Part shown: positions 7,878-15,130 of the stretch, in pieces
How the letters are laid out: each line of letters begins with the position of its first letter
Numbering within the stretch: position 1 is the first letter of the stretch
Assembly: GCA_024645065.1 (NCBI GenBank)
Contig: JAHEGP010000008.1
Location: 1 to 28,606, forward strand
Direction: 5' to 3'
DNA: 28,606 nucleotides
Source: Cellvibrionales bacterium
GTDB lineage: Bacteria; Pseudomonadota; Gammaproteobacteria; Pseudomonadales; JAHEGP01
Made by a program: the position numbers and the translations under genes
The notes under the pieces: generated by a model
Database searches by the model: none
What the model was told of the DNA's origin: nothing
The model's input: only the letters and a program-made list of their open reading frames with translations

Positions 7878-8234
7878 GTGGAGCATCGACTAACATTACA
7901 GATAACCGCGGGCAAGGAAGACGCTGCCAGCAACACCGCGCTTGAAACGGCCAAGCCAAAGTTAAAGCAGCCCCCCCTGTATCAGGTGGTTCTGCTGAAC
8001 GACGACTACACCCCCATGGAGTTCGTGGTCCACGTGCTGCAGACATTTTTCGGCATGGGGCTCGAGCAGGCAACCCGCGTGATGCTCACCGTCCACACAC
8101 AGGGTAAAGGGATTTGCGGGGTTTTCAGTCGTGATATTGCTGAAACCAAGGCCGCGCAGGTAAACCGCTACTCGCGCGAGAATGAACATCCGCTGATGTG
8201 CGAGATTGAGCTTGCGGATGGTGACGAAGATTGA
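7878..8234 (+). CDS. clpS: ATP-dependent Clp protease adaptor, N-recognin
   Basis: Binds primary N-degron residues (Leu, Phe, Tyr, Trp) and delivers the proteins to ClpAP. The 118-residue product has a disordered N-terminal segment of about 30 residues, then the core YQVVLLNDDYTPMEFV. The alpha-amino-group binding residues correspond to N41, D42 and H73 (E. coli N34, D35, H66), and the C-terminus NRYSRENEHPLMCEIE is typical. The start is a GTG at 7878: an in-frame TAA lies two codons upstream and no other start codon occurs before the folded core. Spacing to clpA is 22 nt, so the two genes are co-transcribed. Confidence 0.97.
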   Translation: MEHRLTLQITAGKEDAASNTALETAKPKLKQPPLYQVVLLNDDYTPMEFVVHVLQTFFGMGLEQATRVMLTVHTQGKGICGVFSRDIAETKAAQVNRYSRENEHPLMCEIELADGDED

Positions 8235-8256
8235 ATGAAACCGACGAGGTAGCAAT

Positions 8257-10539
8257 ATGCTGAGCAAGGATTTGGAGTCCACCTTGAACCAGGCGTTCAA
8301 GGGTGCCAGAGCCAAGCGTCATGAGTTCATGACGGTGGAACACCTGTTGCTAGCGTTGCTCGATAATCAGTCGGCGGCGGAGGTCCTGAAAGCCTGTGGC
8401 TCAGACCTGAACAAACTGCGCATGGACCTGGTGGAGTTTGTCGACTCCACCACTCCACTGATTCCCGACGATGATGAGGAGCGTGAAACCCAGCCGACCC
8501 TTGGCTTCCAGCGGGTGCTGCAGCGGGCCGTTTTTCATGTTCAGTCATCCGGTAAGAAAGAAGTCACCGGCGCCAACGTACTGGTTGCCATTTTTAGCGA
8601 GCAGGAAAGCCAGGCCGTTTATTTCCTGCATAAGCAAAGCGTCGCGCGACTCGACGTCGTCAACTTCATCACCCATGGAATATCGAAGGTTGGTGACAGC
8701 CCCGAAGAGAGCCCGGTTGAGCAAAGCGAGGAAGAGACAGGGCAGGGCAGTGAGAAATCGCCCCTCGACAGCTTCGCCAGTAACCTCAATGAAATGGCTC
8801 GACGTGGCAGGATCGACCCCTTGGTGGGCCGGGATTCCGAGGTCACCCGGGTATCTCAAATTCTCAGCCGACGGCGCAAGAACAACCCGCTTCTGGTCGG
8901 TGAGTCGGGTGTTGGCAAGACAGCTATCGCCGAGGGACTGGCGAAGCGGATAGTCGATGGCGAGGTGGCAGATGTATTAGCCGATGCCGTGGTTTACTCG
9001 CTGGATCTTGGAGCTCTTCTGGCGGGCACCAAATACCGGGGGGACTTTGAGAAGCGGTTCAAGGGGTTGCTGGCTGAACTGAAGCGCAAGAAACACGCCA
9101 TTTTGTTCATCGATGAGATACACACCATCATCGGGGCGGGTGCTGCATCCGGTGGAGTTATGGATGCATCTAACCTCATCAAGCCTTTGTTGAGTTCAGG
9201 GGAGCTGCGGTGTATTGGCTCGACGACCTTTCAGGAATACCGGGGTATATTCGAGAAAGATCGTGCCCTGTCACGGCGATTCCAGAAAGTGGACGTGTTG
9301 GAGCCCTCTGTCGAAGACACCTACGCCATCCTGAAAGGCCTGAAAGAGCGCTTCGAGGAGCATCACAGTGTGCGCTACACGGATCGGGCTTTAAAAACGG
9401 CCGCAGAGCTCGCAGAGCGCTACATCTCTGACAGGTTCCTGCCGGATAAGGCCATCGACGTGATCGATGAGGCCGGGGCTTTCCAGAATCTGCTTCCCGA
9501 GAGCAAGCGCAAGAAAACGATCAGCGTTGGTGATATCGAAAAGGTGATTGCCAAGATAGCGCGTATTCCGCCTAAAAGCGTGTCTACCTCGGATAAAGAA
9601 GTACTGCGTAACCTGGACGACAACCTGAAGATGGTCATTTTTGGGCAGGATGCCGCGATCGATGCGCTGTCGACCGCAATCAAACTTTCCCGTGCAGGGC
9701 TCAATTCTGCCGAGAGACCGGTAGGCTCGTTCCTGTTTGCAGGCCCCACCGGTGTCGGGAAGACAGAGGTCTGCCGCCAACTGGCTCAGGCGCTCGGTGT
9801 AGAGCTGCTGCGATTCGACATGTCGGAATACATGGAGCGACACACTGTATCCCGCCTGATCGGGGCACCTCCAGGATACGTGGGATTTGATCAAGGCGGA
9901 TTGTTGACAGACGCTGTAACCCAAACGCCGCACGCCGTGCTGTTGCTGGACGAGATAGAAAAGGCTCACCCGGATGTGTTCAACATTCTTTTGCAGGTGA
10001 TGGACCATGGCTCACTGACCGACAATAACGGCCGCAAAGCAGACTTTCGCCACGTCATCCTGGTGATGACGACAAACGCTGGCGCGGAATCGGCAGCCCG
10101 GCGTTCGATCGGTTTTAGCACCCAGGATCACAGCACTGATGCCATGGAAGTGGTGTCCAAAACCTTTACCCCCGAGTTTCGCAATCGGCTCGACGCCATT
10201 ATCCAGTTTGCGTCGCTGAGCGATACGGTTGTACTGACTGTGGTCGACAAATTTTTGGTTGAGCTGCAGGCGCAACTGGATGAGAAGCGGGTTGTCATCG
10301 ACGTCGACGAGTCAGCTCGCCATTGGCTGGTAACCAACGGTTATGACGAAAAGATGGGCGCAAGGCCGCTGGCCCGCATCATCAAGGAGCAGATTAAAAA
10401 GCCCCTCGCTGAGCTGGTGCTTTTTGGGGCGTTGGCGGAGACCGGTGGTACGGTTCACGTGACAACAGATGCCGAGAAGGATGCGCTGGTGCTAAAAGCG
10501 GAGGCCAGACAAAAAGCGGGCAAACCCGAGCCCGCCTAG
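8257..10539 (+). CDS. clpA: Clp protease ATP-binding unfoldase ClpA
   Basis: Hexameric AAA+ unfoldase that feeds substrates to ClpP, here with ClpS encoded just upstream. The product is 760 residues (E. coli 758). The N domain (1-140) is followed by an acidic, Ser/Glu-rich linker (about 147-168). AAA domain 1 has GESGVGKT at 215-222 and Walker B ILFIDE at 282-287; AAA domain 2 has GPTGVGKT at 496-503 and LLLDE at 562-566. The ClpP-docking tripeptide is IGF at 618-620, where E. coli ClpA has IGL. Start ATG 8257 has GAGG 7 nt upstream. Codons near the 3' end form a minus-facing terminator (10511-10535). No clpP is in the window. Confidence 0.98.
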   Translation: MLSKDLESTLNQAFKGARAKRHEFMTVEHLLLALLDNQSAAEVLKACGSDLNKLRMDLVEFVDSTTPLIPDDDEERETQPTLGFQRVLQRAVFHVQSSGKKEVTGANVLVAIFSEQESQAVYFLHKQSVARLDVVNFITHGISKVGDSPEESPVEQSEEETGQGSEKSPLDSFASNLNEMARRGRIDPLVGRDSEVTRVSQILSRRRKNNPLLVGESGVGKTAIAEGLAKRIVDGEVADVLADAVVYSLDLGALLAGTKYRGDFEKRFKGLLAELKRKKHAILFIDEIHTIIGAGAASGGVMDASNLIKPLLSSGELRCIGSTTFQEYRGIFEKDRALSRRFQKVDVLEPSVEDTYAILKGLKERFEEHHSVRYTDRALKTAAELAERYISDRFLPDKAIDVIDEAGAFQNLLPESKRKKTISVGDIEKVIAKIARIPPKSVSTSDKEVLRNLDDNLKMVIFGQDAAIDALSTAIKLSRAGLNSAERPVGSFLFAGPTGVGKTEVCRQLAQALGVELLRFDMSEYMERHTVSRLIGAPPGYVGFDQGGLLTDAVTQTPHAVLLLDEIEKAHPDVFNILLQVMDHGSLTDNNGRKADFRHVILVMTTNAGAESAARRSIGFSTQDHSTDAMEVVSKTFTPEFRNRLDAIIQFASLSDTVVLTVVDKFLVELQAQLDEKRVVIDVDESARHWLVTNGYDEKMGARPLARIIKEQIKKPLAELVLFGALAETGGTVHVTTDAEKDALVLKAEARQKAGKPEPA
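10511..10535 (-). terminator. Minus-strand intrinsic terminator inside the 3' end of clpA
   Basis: Read on the minus strand: GCGGGC, an 8-nt loop TCGGGTTT, GCCCGC, then TTTTT. The stem is six G-C pairs, extendable by A-T and G-T pairs, and the T tract follows immediately. On the plus strand there is no T tract, so it is oriented against clpA. No minus-strand gene is evident between here and 13374, so it may block antisense transcription entering clpA or end an unrecognised antisense RNA. Confidence 0.65.
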
Positions 10540-10607
10540 TCGATGGACGTGGGCTGATATACCCCCTGAAATTGTGGCGGGGGCACCACCGGAAAGGATT
10601 GTACACC

Positions 10608-11027
10608 ATGATAAAAGTGCTGCTGTTGGCAGGAGCATTGGCGCTGTTTGGCTGGCTGCTGATGAGACGTCGGCAACGAGGCGAGGCCGCAACCCGAAAA
10701 GCCATAGGGGATAAATCCGGCAGCAAGTCTCTCGATAAAGCGTCATCCGTGAGTTCAAGGCCGGCCCGGGACTGGCGCTCAGTAACCATATTGTCGACCT
10801 TCAGCTCCTGTGATGCAGCAAGATCCCTCGAGGGCCAGGTGTTTCTTTCCACCGAAGCCCCGTCGCTCCCCCTCGCCGACTGTGATCACGCCAATTGCCG
10901 CTGCCGCTACGAATACCTTGACGACCGTCGCCAGGAAGACAGGCGATCCCTCTATGGTGAAAGGCACGGTGCCCAGATTGGCAGTAATGTTGACAACCGA
11001 CGGCAGCCGGGGGACAGACGAGAATAA
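10608..11027 (+). CDS. Uncharacterised small membrane-anchored Cys/Arg-rich protein
   Basis: I do not assign a function. The 139-residue product has one N-terminal hydrophobic helix (about 2-19, KVLLLAGALALFGWLLM) followed by RRRQR, consistent with an inner-membrane anchor and a cytoplasmic body. A linker of about 30 residues follows. The conserved-looking part has C68 in SSCDAA, then FLSTEAPSLPL, then C92, C97 and C99 in CDHANCRCRYEY, then the arginine motif DDRRQEDRR and a second tail DNRRQPGDRRE. I recall similar C-x-CRY plus DRRxxxDRR proteins from other Proteobacteria, unnamed. The four cysteines could bind metal. Start ATG 10608 has GGAAAGG about 10 nt upstream. It lies 68 nt after clpA, same strand. 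Confidence 0.72.
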   Translation: MIKVLLLAGALALFGWLLMRRRQRGEAATRKAIGDKSGSKSLDKASSVSSRPARDWRSVTILSTFSSCDAARSLEGQVFLSTEAPSLPLADCDHANCRCRYEYLDDRRQEDRRSLYGERHGAQIGSNVDNRRQPGDRRE

Positions 11028-11148
11028 AGCCGAAAGCCCGTGCCGGTTTGCATCATCAACATTCTTTGAGCGTCCCCTTCCCGCCACGCCATCTGCTTGA
11101 TCCCTCACTATCGGCTTGTCCGCCAGGACCAAAAAAGGGCACTTTGTG

Positions 11149-11154
11149 TATACT
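11149..11154 (+). promoter_or_regulatory. Possible -10 element (TATACT) of the SIMPL gene
   Basis: TATACT matches the sigma-70 -10 at five of six positions and lies 32 nt before the SIMPL-protein ATG. The -35 region is poor (three of six at 18 nt). The 159-nt gap after the upstream gene makes a separate promoter plausible. Confidence 0.3.
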
Positions 11155-11186
11155 GGGTTGCGGAAACATTGACGGGAGTGGATATC

Positions 11187-11906
11187 ATGCGCGGGATGAG
11201 CCTGCTGGCTGCGGCAATATTGGGTGGCCTGTTGTGTTTGGGAGCATTGGGGCTGGGCATGCAGCTGAGCGAGGCGGCGGTCAAGCTGAAATCGCTCGAG
11301 CGGACGGTCGTGGTGAAAGGCCTGTCGGAGAGGGAAGTGGATGCCGACACCGTGATCTGGCCCATTCGGTTTAGCGAGGTCGGTAATGACTTGACCGAAT
11401 TGGTCACTGCTATCGAGAGCAATACTGCCGTAATAGCCGCATTTCTAAAGGACAATGGTTTTAGTGCCGAAGAAATAGCGGCGGCGCCTCCTGCAATTAT
11501 CGACAAAAAAGCGCAGAACTTCGGCAATAACGTTCAACCGGAGTTCCGCTATACCGCGAATGTCGCTATCACCGTCTATTCCGACAAAATCGAGCTGGCG
11601 CGAAACACCATGAGTAAAATTGTTAACCTGGGGAAGCAGGGCATCGTGCTGGGTGGGCAACAGTATGGCGATCAAACACGTTTTCTGTATTCGGGGCTGA
11701 ACCAGATAAAACCGGCGATGGTTGAAGAGGCGACCCGCAACGCACGCGAAGTTGCAACGCAATTTGCCCGTGATTCGGACAGTAAATTGGGCAAGATCAA
11801 GCGGGCCAGTCAGGGCCAATTTTCGATTGGCGATCGCGACAGCAACACCCCGCATATCAAGAAAGTCAGGGTTGTCTCCACGGTAGAGTATTACCTTTCA
11901 GACTAA
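11187..11906 (+). CDS. SIMPL (DUF541, YggE-like) domain protein
   Basis: A 239-residue protein with a long hydrophobic N-terminal segment (about 4-26: LLAAAILGGLLCLGALGLGM), acting as a signal anchor or uncleaved signal peptide. The SIMPL/DUF541 domain (about 37-235) follows. Typical elements are VVVKGLSEREVDADTVIW, YTANVAITVYSDKIE and the C-terminal VRVVSTVEYYL. The family is periplasmic or membrane-anchored; E. coli YggE has been linked to oxidative-stress tolerance, but the biochemical role is unknown. Start ATG 11187 has GGAG 8 nt upstream. The next gene begins 55 nt downstream. Confidence 0.88.
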   Translation: MRGMSLLAAAILGGLLCLGALGLGMQLSEAAVKLKSLERTVVVKGLSEREVDADTVIWPIRFSEVGNDLTELVTAIESNTAVIAAFLKDNGFSAEEIAAAPPAIIDKKAQNFGNNVQPEFRYTANVAITVYSDKIELARNTMSKIVNLGKQGIVLGGQQYGDQTRFLYSGLNQIKPAMVEEATRNAREVATQFARDSDSKLGKIKRASQGQFSIGDRDSNTPHIKKVRVVSTVEYYLSD

Positions 11907-11961
11907 ATCCGGGACGACATTGGGGTATTGCGACAGGGCATAGTAAAAAACGGGTGTCATT

Positions 11962-13317
11962 ATGCAAATCAGATTTCTGGGCGCTACCAATACCGTTACC
12001 GGCTCGCGCTTTTTACTGGAAACCGGCACTACCCGGATACTGCTGGATTGTGGCCTGTTCCAGGGCTACAAATACCTTCGCCAACAGAACTGGAATCCCT
12101 TGCCGCTTGATTCCGGGGCACTCGATGCCGTGGTACTCACCCACGCCCATATTGACCACTCCGGCTATCTGCCGGTAATTGCCCGCGATGGGTTCGAGGG
12201 ACCGGTTTACTGCACCCCGGGCACAAACCGCCTGTGTCAATTGCTACTGCCCGACAGCGGTCACCTGCAGGAAGAAGACGCCGCTTATTTGAACCGAAAG
12301 GGCGCCAGCAAGCACAAACCGGCACGGCCCCTGTATACCCGACAAGACGCGGTGCGGACATTGCGACAATTCGTTAGTTGCAACTATAACGAGCCGCTTA
12401 CTATCGGCGACCTGACGCTTCGCTTTCTGCGAGCTGGCCACATACTGGGCTCAAGCATGGTTTGGGTTGAAGGCAAGGGTAAAAGCCTTGTGTTCAGTGG
12501 TGATGTCGGGCGTCAACACGATATGCTGATGAAAGCGCCCGAGCCGATGCCCAACTGTGACTATCTGGTACTCGAATCGACCTACGGTGATCGGCTGCAC
12601 AGGGACGAGGATCCCCGCATCACCCTGGCCTCTATTGTCAATCAGGTAAGCCAGCGCGGCGGCATTCTCCTGATTCCGAGCTTTGCGGTGGGCCGGGCCC
12701 AGTCAATGATTTATCTATTGTCCGACCTTATGGAGAAAAGGAAAATCCCCACCCTGCCGATTTTTCTTGACAGCCCCATGGCGATTAATGCATCGAGGAT
12801 TTTTTGCGATTTCCCTGAGGAACATCGGCTCAGTGACAGCGCTTGCCGCGAGATTTTTTCCAGAGTGACCTATGTCAAGGAGGTACAGGACTCCATCGCA
12901 CTTAATGACATCAGGTATCCGCATATCGTCATTTCTGCCAGCGGCATGGCGACCGGGGGACGGGTGTTACATCACCTCAAGCGCTTACTGCCCGACGAAA
13001 AAAATACAGTCCTTTTTGTGGGTTACCAGGCCGGCGGTACTCGGGGCGCCCGACTGCTGGATCGCGAAGCGGAAATCAGAATACATGGCCAGTATGTGCG
13101 GGTGAAGGCCCAGGTTGAAAATCTCGATGGCTTGTCGGCGCACGCTGATTACAATGAAATGCTTGGCTGGCTGCAACAGACGCCTGGACTGCGACCCCAA
13201 AAATGTTTTCTGGTCCATGGGGAAGAAAAGGCAATCGATCACTTCCGCTGTCATATCGAGCAGCATTTAGGCTGGGATGTGGTGGTGCCGTCAATGTTTC
13301 AGAAGTTCAGGTTGTAA
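11962..13317 (+). CDS. Beta-CASP metallo-beta-lactamase-fold ribonuclease-like protein
   Basis: A 451-residue protein of the CPSF73/YSH1-like exonuclease family: a metallo-beta-lactamase fold with an inserted beta-CASP domain, found in RNA-processing nucleases. Metal-binding motif HAHIDH is at 61-66. Later motifs include FSGDVGRQ, LESTYGDR, the beta-CASP entry IPSFAVGRAQ, ISASGMATGGR, and the SAHADY and VHGEEKA motifs carrying the last metal ligands. All zinc ligands appear present, so it should be active. It carries no KH domain, unlike the archaeal aCPSF1. The ribosome-binding site is weak (GGGTG). It sits between the SIMPL gene and convergent infA. Substrate in bacteria of this kind is not established to my knowledge. 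Confidence 0.93.
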   Translation: MQIRFLGATNTVTGSRFLLETGTTRILLDCGLFQGYKYLRQQNWNPLPLDSGALDAVVLTHAHIDHSGYLPVIARDGFEGPVYCTPGTNRLCQLLLPDSGHLQEEDAAYLNRKGASKHKPARPLYTRQDAVRTLRQFVSCNYNEPLTIGDLTLRFLRAGHILGSSMVWVEGKGKSLVFSGDVGRQHDMLMKAPEPMPNCDYLVLESTYGDRLHRDEDPRITLASIVNQVSQRGGILLIPSFAVGRAQSMIYLLSDLMEKRKIPTLPIFLDSPMAINASRIFCDFPEEHRLSDSACREIFSRVTYVKEVQDSIALNDIRYPHIVISASGMATGGRVLHHLKRLLPDEKNTVLFVGYQAGGTRGARLLDREAEIRIHGQYVRVKAQVENLDGLSAHADYNEMLGWLQQTPGLRPQKCFLVHGEEKAIDHFRCHIEQHLGWDVVVPSMFQKFRL

Positions 13318-13373
13318 CGATAATTACAGCTCAGAAATTGCTACAGGCCGGATTGGAACCCGCCAGGAAGGTA

Positions 13374-13592
13374 TTAACGAGCACGATAGGTGATGCGGCC
13401 CTTACTGAGATCGTAGGGAGTGAGTTCTACCTTAACCTTATCGCCGGTTAAAATACGAATGTAGTTCTTGCGCATCTTCCCGGAAATGTGGGCAGTCACA
13501 ATATGCCCGTTTTCGAGCTTGACTCGAAAAGTTGTGTTGGGAAGGGTGTCGATGACTTCTCCTTCCATTTCGATCTGGTCTTCTTTTGCCAT
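13374..13592 (-). CDS. infA: Translation initiation factor IF-1
   Basis: A 72-residue OB-fold protein, the same length as E. coli IF-1, that occupies the ribosomal A site during initiation. The start MAKEDQIEMEGEVIDTLPN, the middle ISGKMRKNYIRILTGDKV and the end YDLSKGRITYRAR are diagnostic. An AGGA lies about 9 nt before the ATG. It lies 90 nt downstream of bpt on the same strand. That gap is AT-rich and could hold its own promoter, but only weak matches are seen (TACAAA with TTGTGG). No terminator hairpin is evident between infA and the convergent beta-CASP gene. Confidence 0.98.
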   Translation of the reverse strand: MAKEDQIEMEGEVIDTLPNTTFRVKLENGHIVTAHISGKMRKNYIRILTGDKVKVELTPYDLSKGRITYRAR

Positions 13593-13682
13593 CCAGGTAG
13601 TTCCTGTTCTATTTGAAAGTGCAGTTGGTCAATATTTTGTAGGCAGCGGGCATTCTCCACAAATTGAGACAAAAATCAAAGT

Positions 13683-14399
13683 TTATTCAACCGCGACCAC
13701 CCTGGACCAATGGCCGTCGCGGAAAATCTCCAGGGGTTGAAACGCACTTTTATAGGCCATTTTGGGGCTTTGGGCGATCCAGTAACCGAGGTACAGGTAG
13801 TCGAGCCCCATCTCACGCGCCAGTTCAATCTGGCGCAATATTGCCCAGGTACCAAGGCTCCGACGACTGAAGTTGCAGTCATAGAAGGTGTAAACCGCTG
13901 AAAGCCCATGGTCGAGTTGATCCGCGACGGCTACCGCGACCATCTGCTCGTCGAGGCAGAAACCAAAATAACGCGTCAAGCCGGTTTCGCGGGTGAGAAA
14001 GCTTTCGTACTGTTCCCGGGAGGGCGGAAACATATCGCCCTCGGCATGGCGCTGGCAGATGTAGTCGTGGTACAGGCGGTAAATTGCATCAGTGTTGATC
14101 GTATCCAACTGTGTCAGTTTGAGATCGCCATTGCGGTTCAGCAATTTGCGTTGGGTGCGGTTAGGAGAGAACGCAGTGGACGGGACCCGGCAGGGGATAC
14201 AGGCACTGCAGTGTTTGCAGTGGGGCTTGTAAATATGGGGACCGCTGCGACGAAAGCCTATCTCCGACAACCTGCTGTAGAGTTCCCTGCCAACCTGCAA
14301 TTGCGGATCGACAAATGCGGTAGTCGCTTCCTCACCATCAATATAGCTGCAAGGGTGGGGGTAGGTGGCGTAGATCTTCAGGTCGTTCACCGGTTGCAT
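13683..14399 (-). CDS. bpt: Aspartate/glutamate leucyl-tRNA-protein transferase
   Basis: An ATE-fold aminoacyl-tRNA-protein transferase (ATE/Bpt family) that, in gammaproteobacteria such as Vibrio, transfers Leu to N-terminal Asp or Glu, creating N-degrons for ClpS. The product is 238 residues. The N-terminal cysteine cluster is present: C17 in HPCSYIDG and C61, C64, C67, C70 in HCKHCSACIPCR. The C-terminal half shows the GNAT-like fold segments TFYDCNFSRRSLG and YLGYWIAQSPKMAYK. The start ATG at 14399 overlaps the aat stop by one base (TGATG), so the two transferases are translationally coupled. A longer in-frame start upstream is rejected because it lies inside aat. Donor specificity (Leu or Arg) is from family knowledge. 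Confidence 0.96.
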   Translation of the reverse strand: MQPVNDLKIYATYPHPCSYIDGEEATTAFVDPQLQVGRELYSRLSEIGFRRSGPHIYKPHCKHCSACIPCRVPSTAFSPNRTQRKLLNRNGDLKLTQLDTINTDAIYRLYHDYICQRHAEGDMFPPSREQYESFLTRETGLTRYFGFCLDEQMVAVAVADQLDHGLSAVYTFYDCNFSRRSLGTWAILRQIELAREMGLDYLYLGYWIAQSPKMAYKSAFQPLEIFRDGHWSRVVAVE

Positions 14400-15130
14400 C
14401 ACCCGACTGTCAGTGGATCCAGGTTTTGGGGTAGCTGCCAGCGCCCGCGCGGATCCGGTGCCCGGGCCCACCTCTGGAGGGCAGACATAAAATCGTCACG
14501 CGACCAGCCTTGGGCTCCCATGGAGCGCAGATGATCGCTCATGACCTGGCAATCAATCAATTGACCCCCGCGCTGTTGCAGAGTTTCGCTAAGTACGAAC
14601 AAAGCCACTTTGGACGCATTGCTGTGCAGACTGAACATCGATTCGCCGTAGAAAACCTGCCCAAGCGCTATCCCGTACAGGCCACCCACCAGCTCTCCCT
14701 GATACCGGATTTCTATGGAGTGGGCGTAGCCCATCTCGAACAGGGTATTGTAGGCACGACTCATTGCCGGTGTTATCCAGGTTCCCTCCCGTCGCTGGTC
14801 GACGTTGGCACAGCACTCCAGTACCCGGGAGAAATCGCTGTCGATCGCTGCGCTGAAGCGACCGGAGTTGATCACCTTGCGCAGCGAGCGCGAGATGTGC
14901 AGCTGGCCCGGGACCAGCACCGCACGGGGAGTCGGTGACCACCAGAGTATGGGCTGCGGATCTTCGTACCACGGAAAGATTCCCCGGCGATAGGCACTGA
15001 TCAGGCGCTCTGGTGACAAATCGCCGCCAATCGCCAACAGCCCGTTGGGCTGCCGCAATGCCGTTTGGGGATCCGGAAACTCAAGATTGGCAGGATCCAG
15101 CCAGCGAATGATCCCCGACCTGTCAGCCAC
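14399..15130 (-). CDS. aat: Leucyl/phenylalanyl-tRNA-protein transferase
   Basis: Transfers Leu or Phe from tRNA to N-terminal Lys or Arg, generating primary destabilising residues for ClpS-ClpAP. The product is about 243 residues (E. coli 234). The core motifs are present: FPDPQTALRQPNGLLAIGG, the signature AYRRGIFPWY, WWSPTPRAVL, and FYGESMFS, with IDCQV near the C-terminus. I chose a GTG at 15130, which precedes IIRWLDP and overlaps trxB by 8 nt. The ribosome-binding site is weak and the exact start is uncertain; the long open frame upstream is inside trxB and rejected. Confidence 0.96.
   Translation of the reverse strand: MADRSGIIRWLDPANLEFPDPQTALRQPNGLLAIGGDLSPERLISAYRRGIFPWYEDPQPILWWSPTPRAVLVPGQLHISRSLRKVINSGRFSAAIDSDFSRVLECCANVDQRREGTWITPAMSRAYNTLFEMGYAHSIEIRYQGELVGGLYGIALGQVFYGESMFSLHSNASKVALFVLSETLQQRGGQLIDCQVMSDHLRSMGAQGWSRDDFMSALQRWARAPDPRGRWQLPQNLDPLTVG

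Noticed and set aside
7504..8073. Long minus-strand open frame (189 codons) across the icd-clpS gap
   Set aside because: Half of it is antisense to clpS and the product looks like no family; no ribosome-binding site and no sensible composition.
8740..8747. GGGCAGGG, a match to the FtsK-orienting KOPS motif of E. coli
   Set aside because: Matches occur on both strands elsewhere in the window (for example CCCTGCCC near 7537), with no consistent polarity, and the motif is short enough to arise by chance in GC-rich DNA.
10779..11132. Minus-strand open frame over the small Cys/Arg protein gene, and a plus-strand frame at 10810-11100
   Set aside because: Both are out-of-phase readings of the same DNA; the frame with N-terminal membrane helix, ribosome-binding site and Cys/Arg motifs is the coherent one.
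13350..13360. GGTTCCAATCC on the minus strand resembling a tRNA T-arm
   Set aside because: Position 57 would be C rather than a purine, and no acceptor, anticodon or D-arm can be placed around it; infA coding sequence lies too close.
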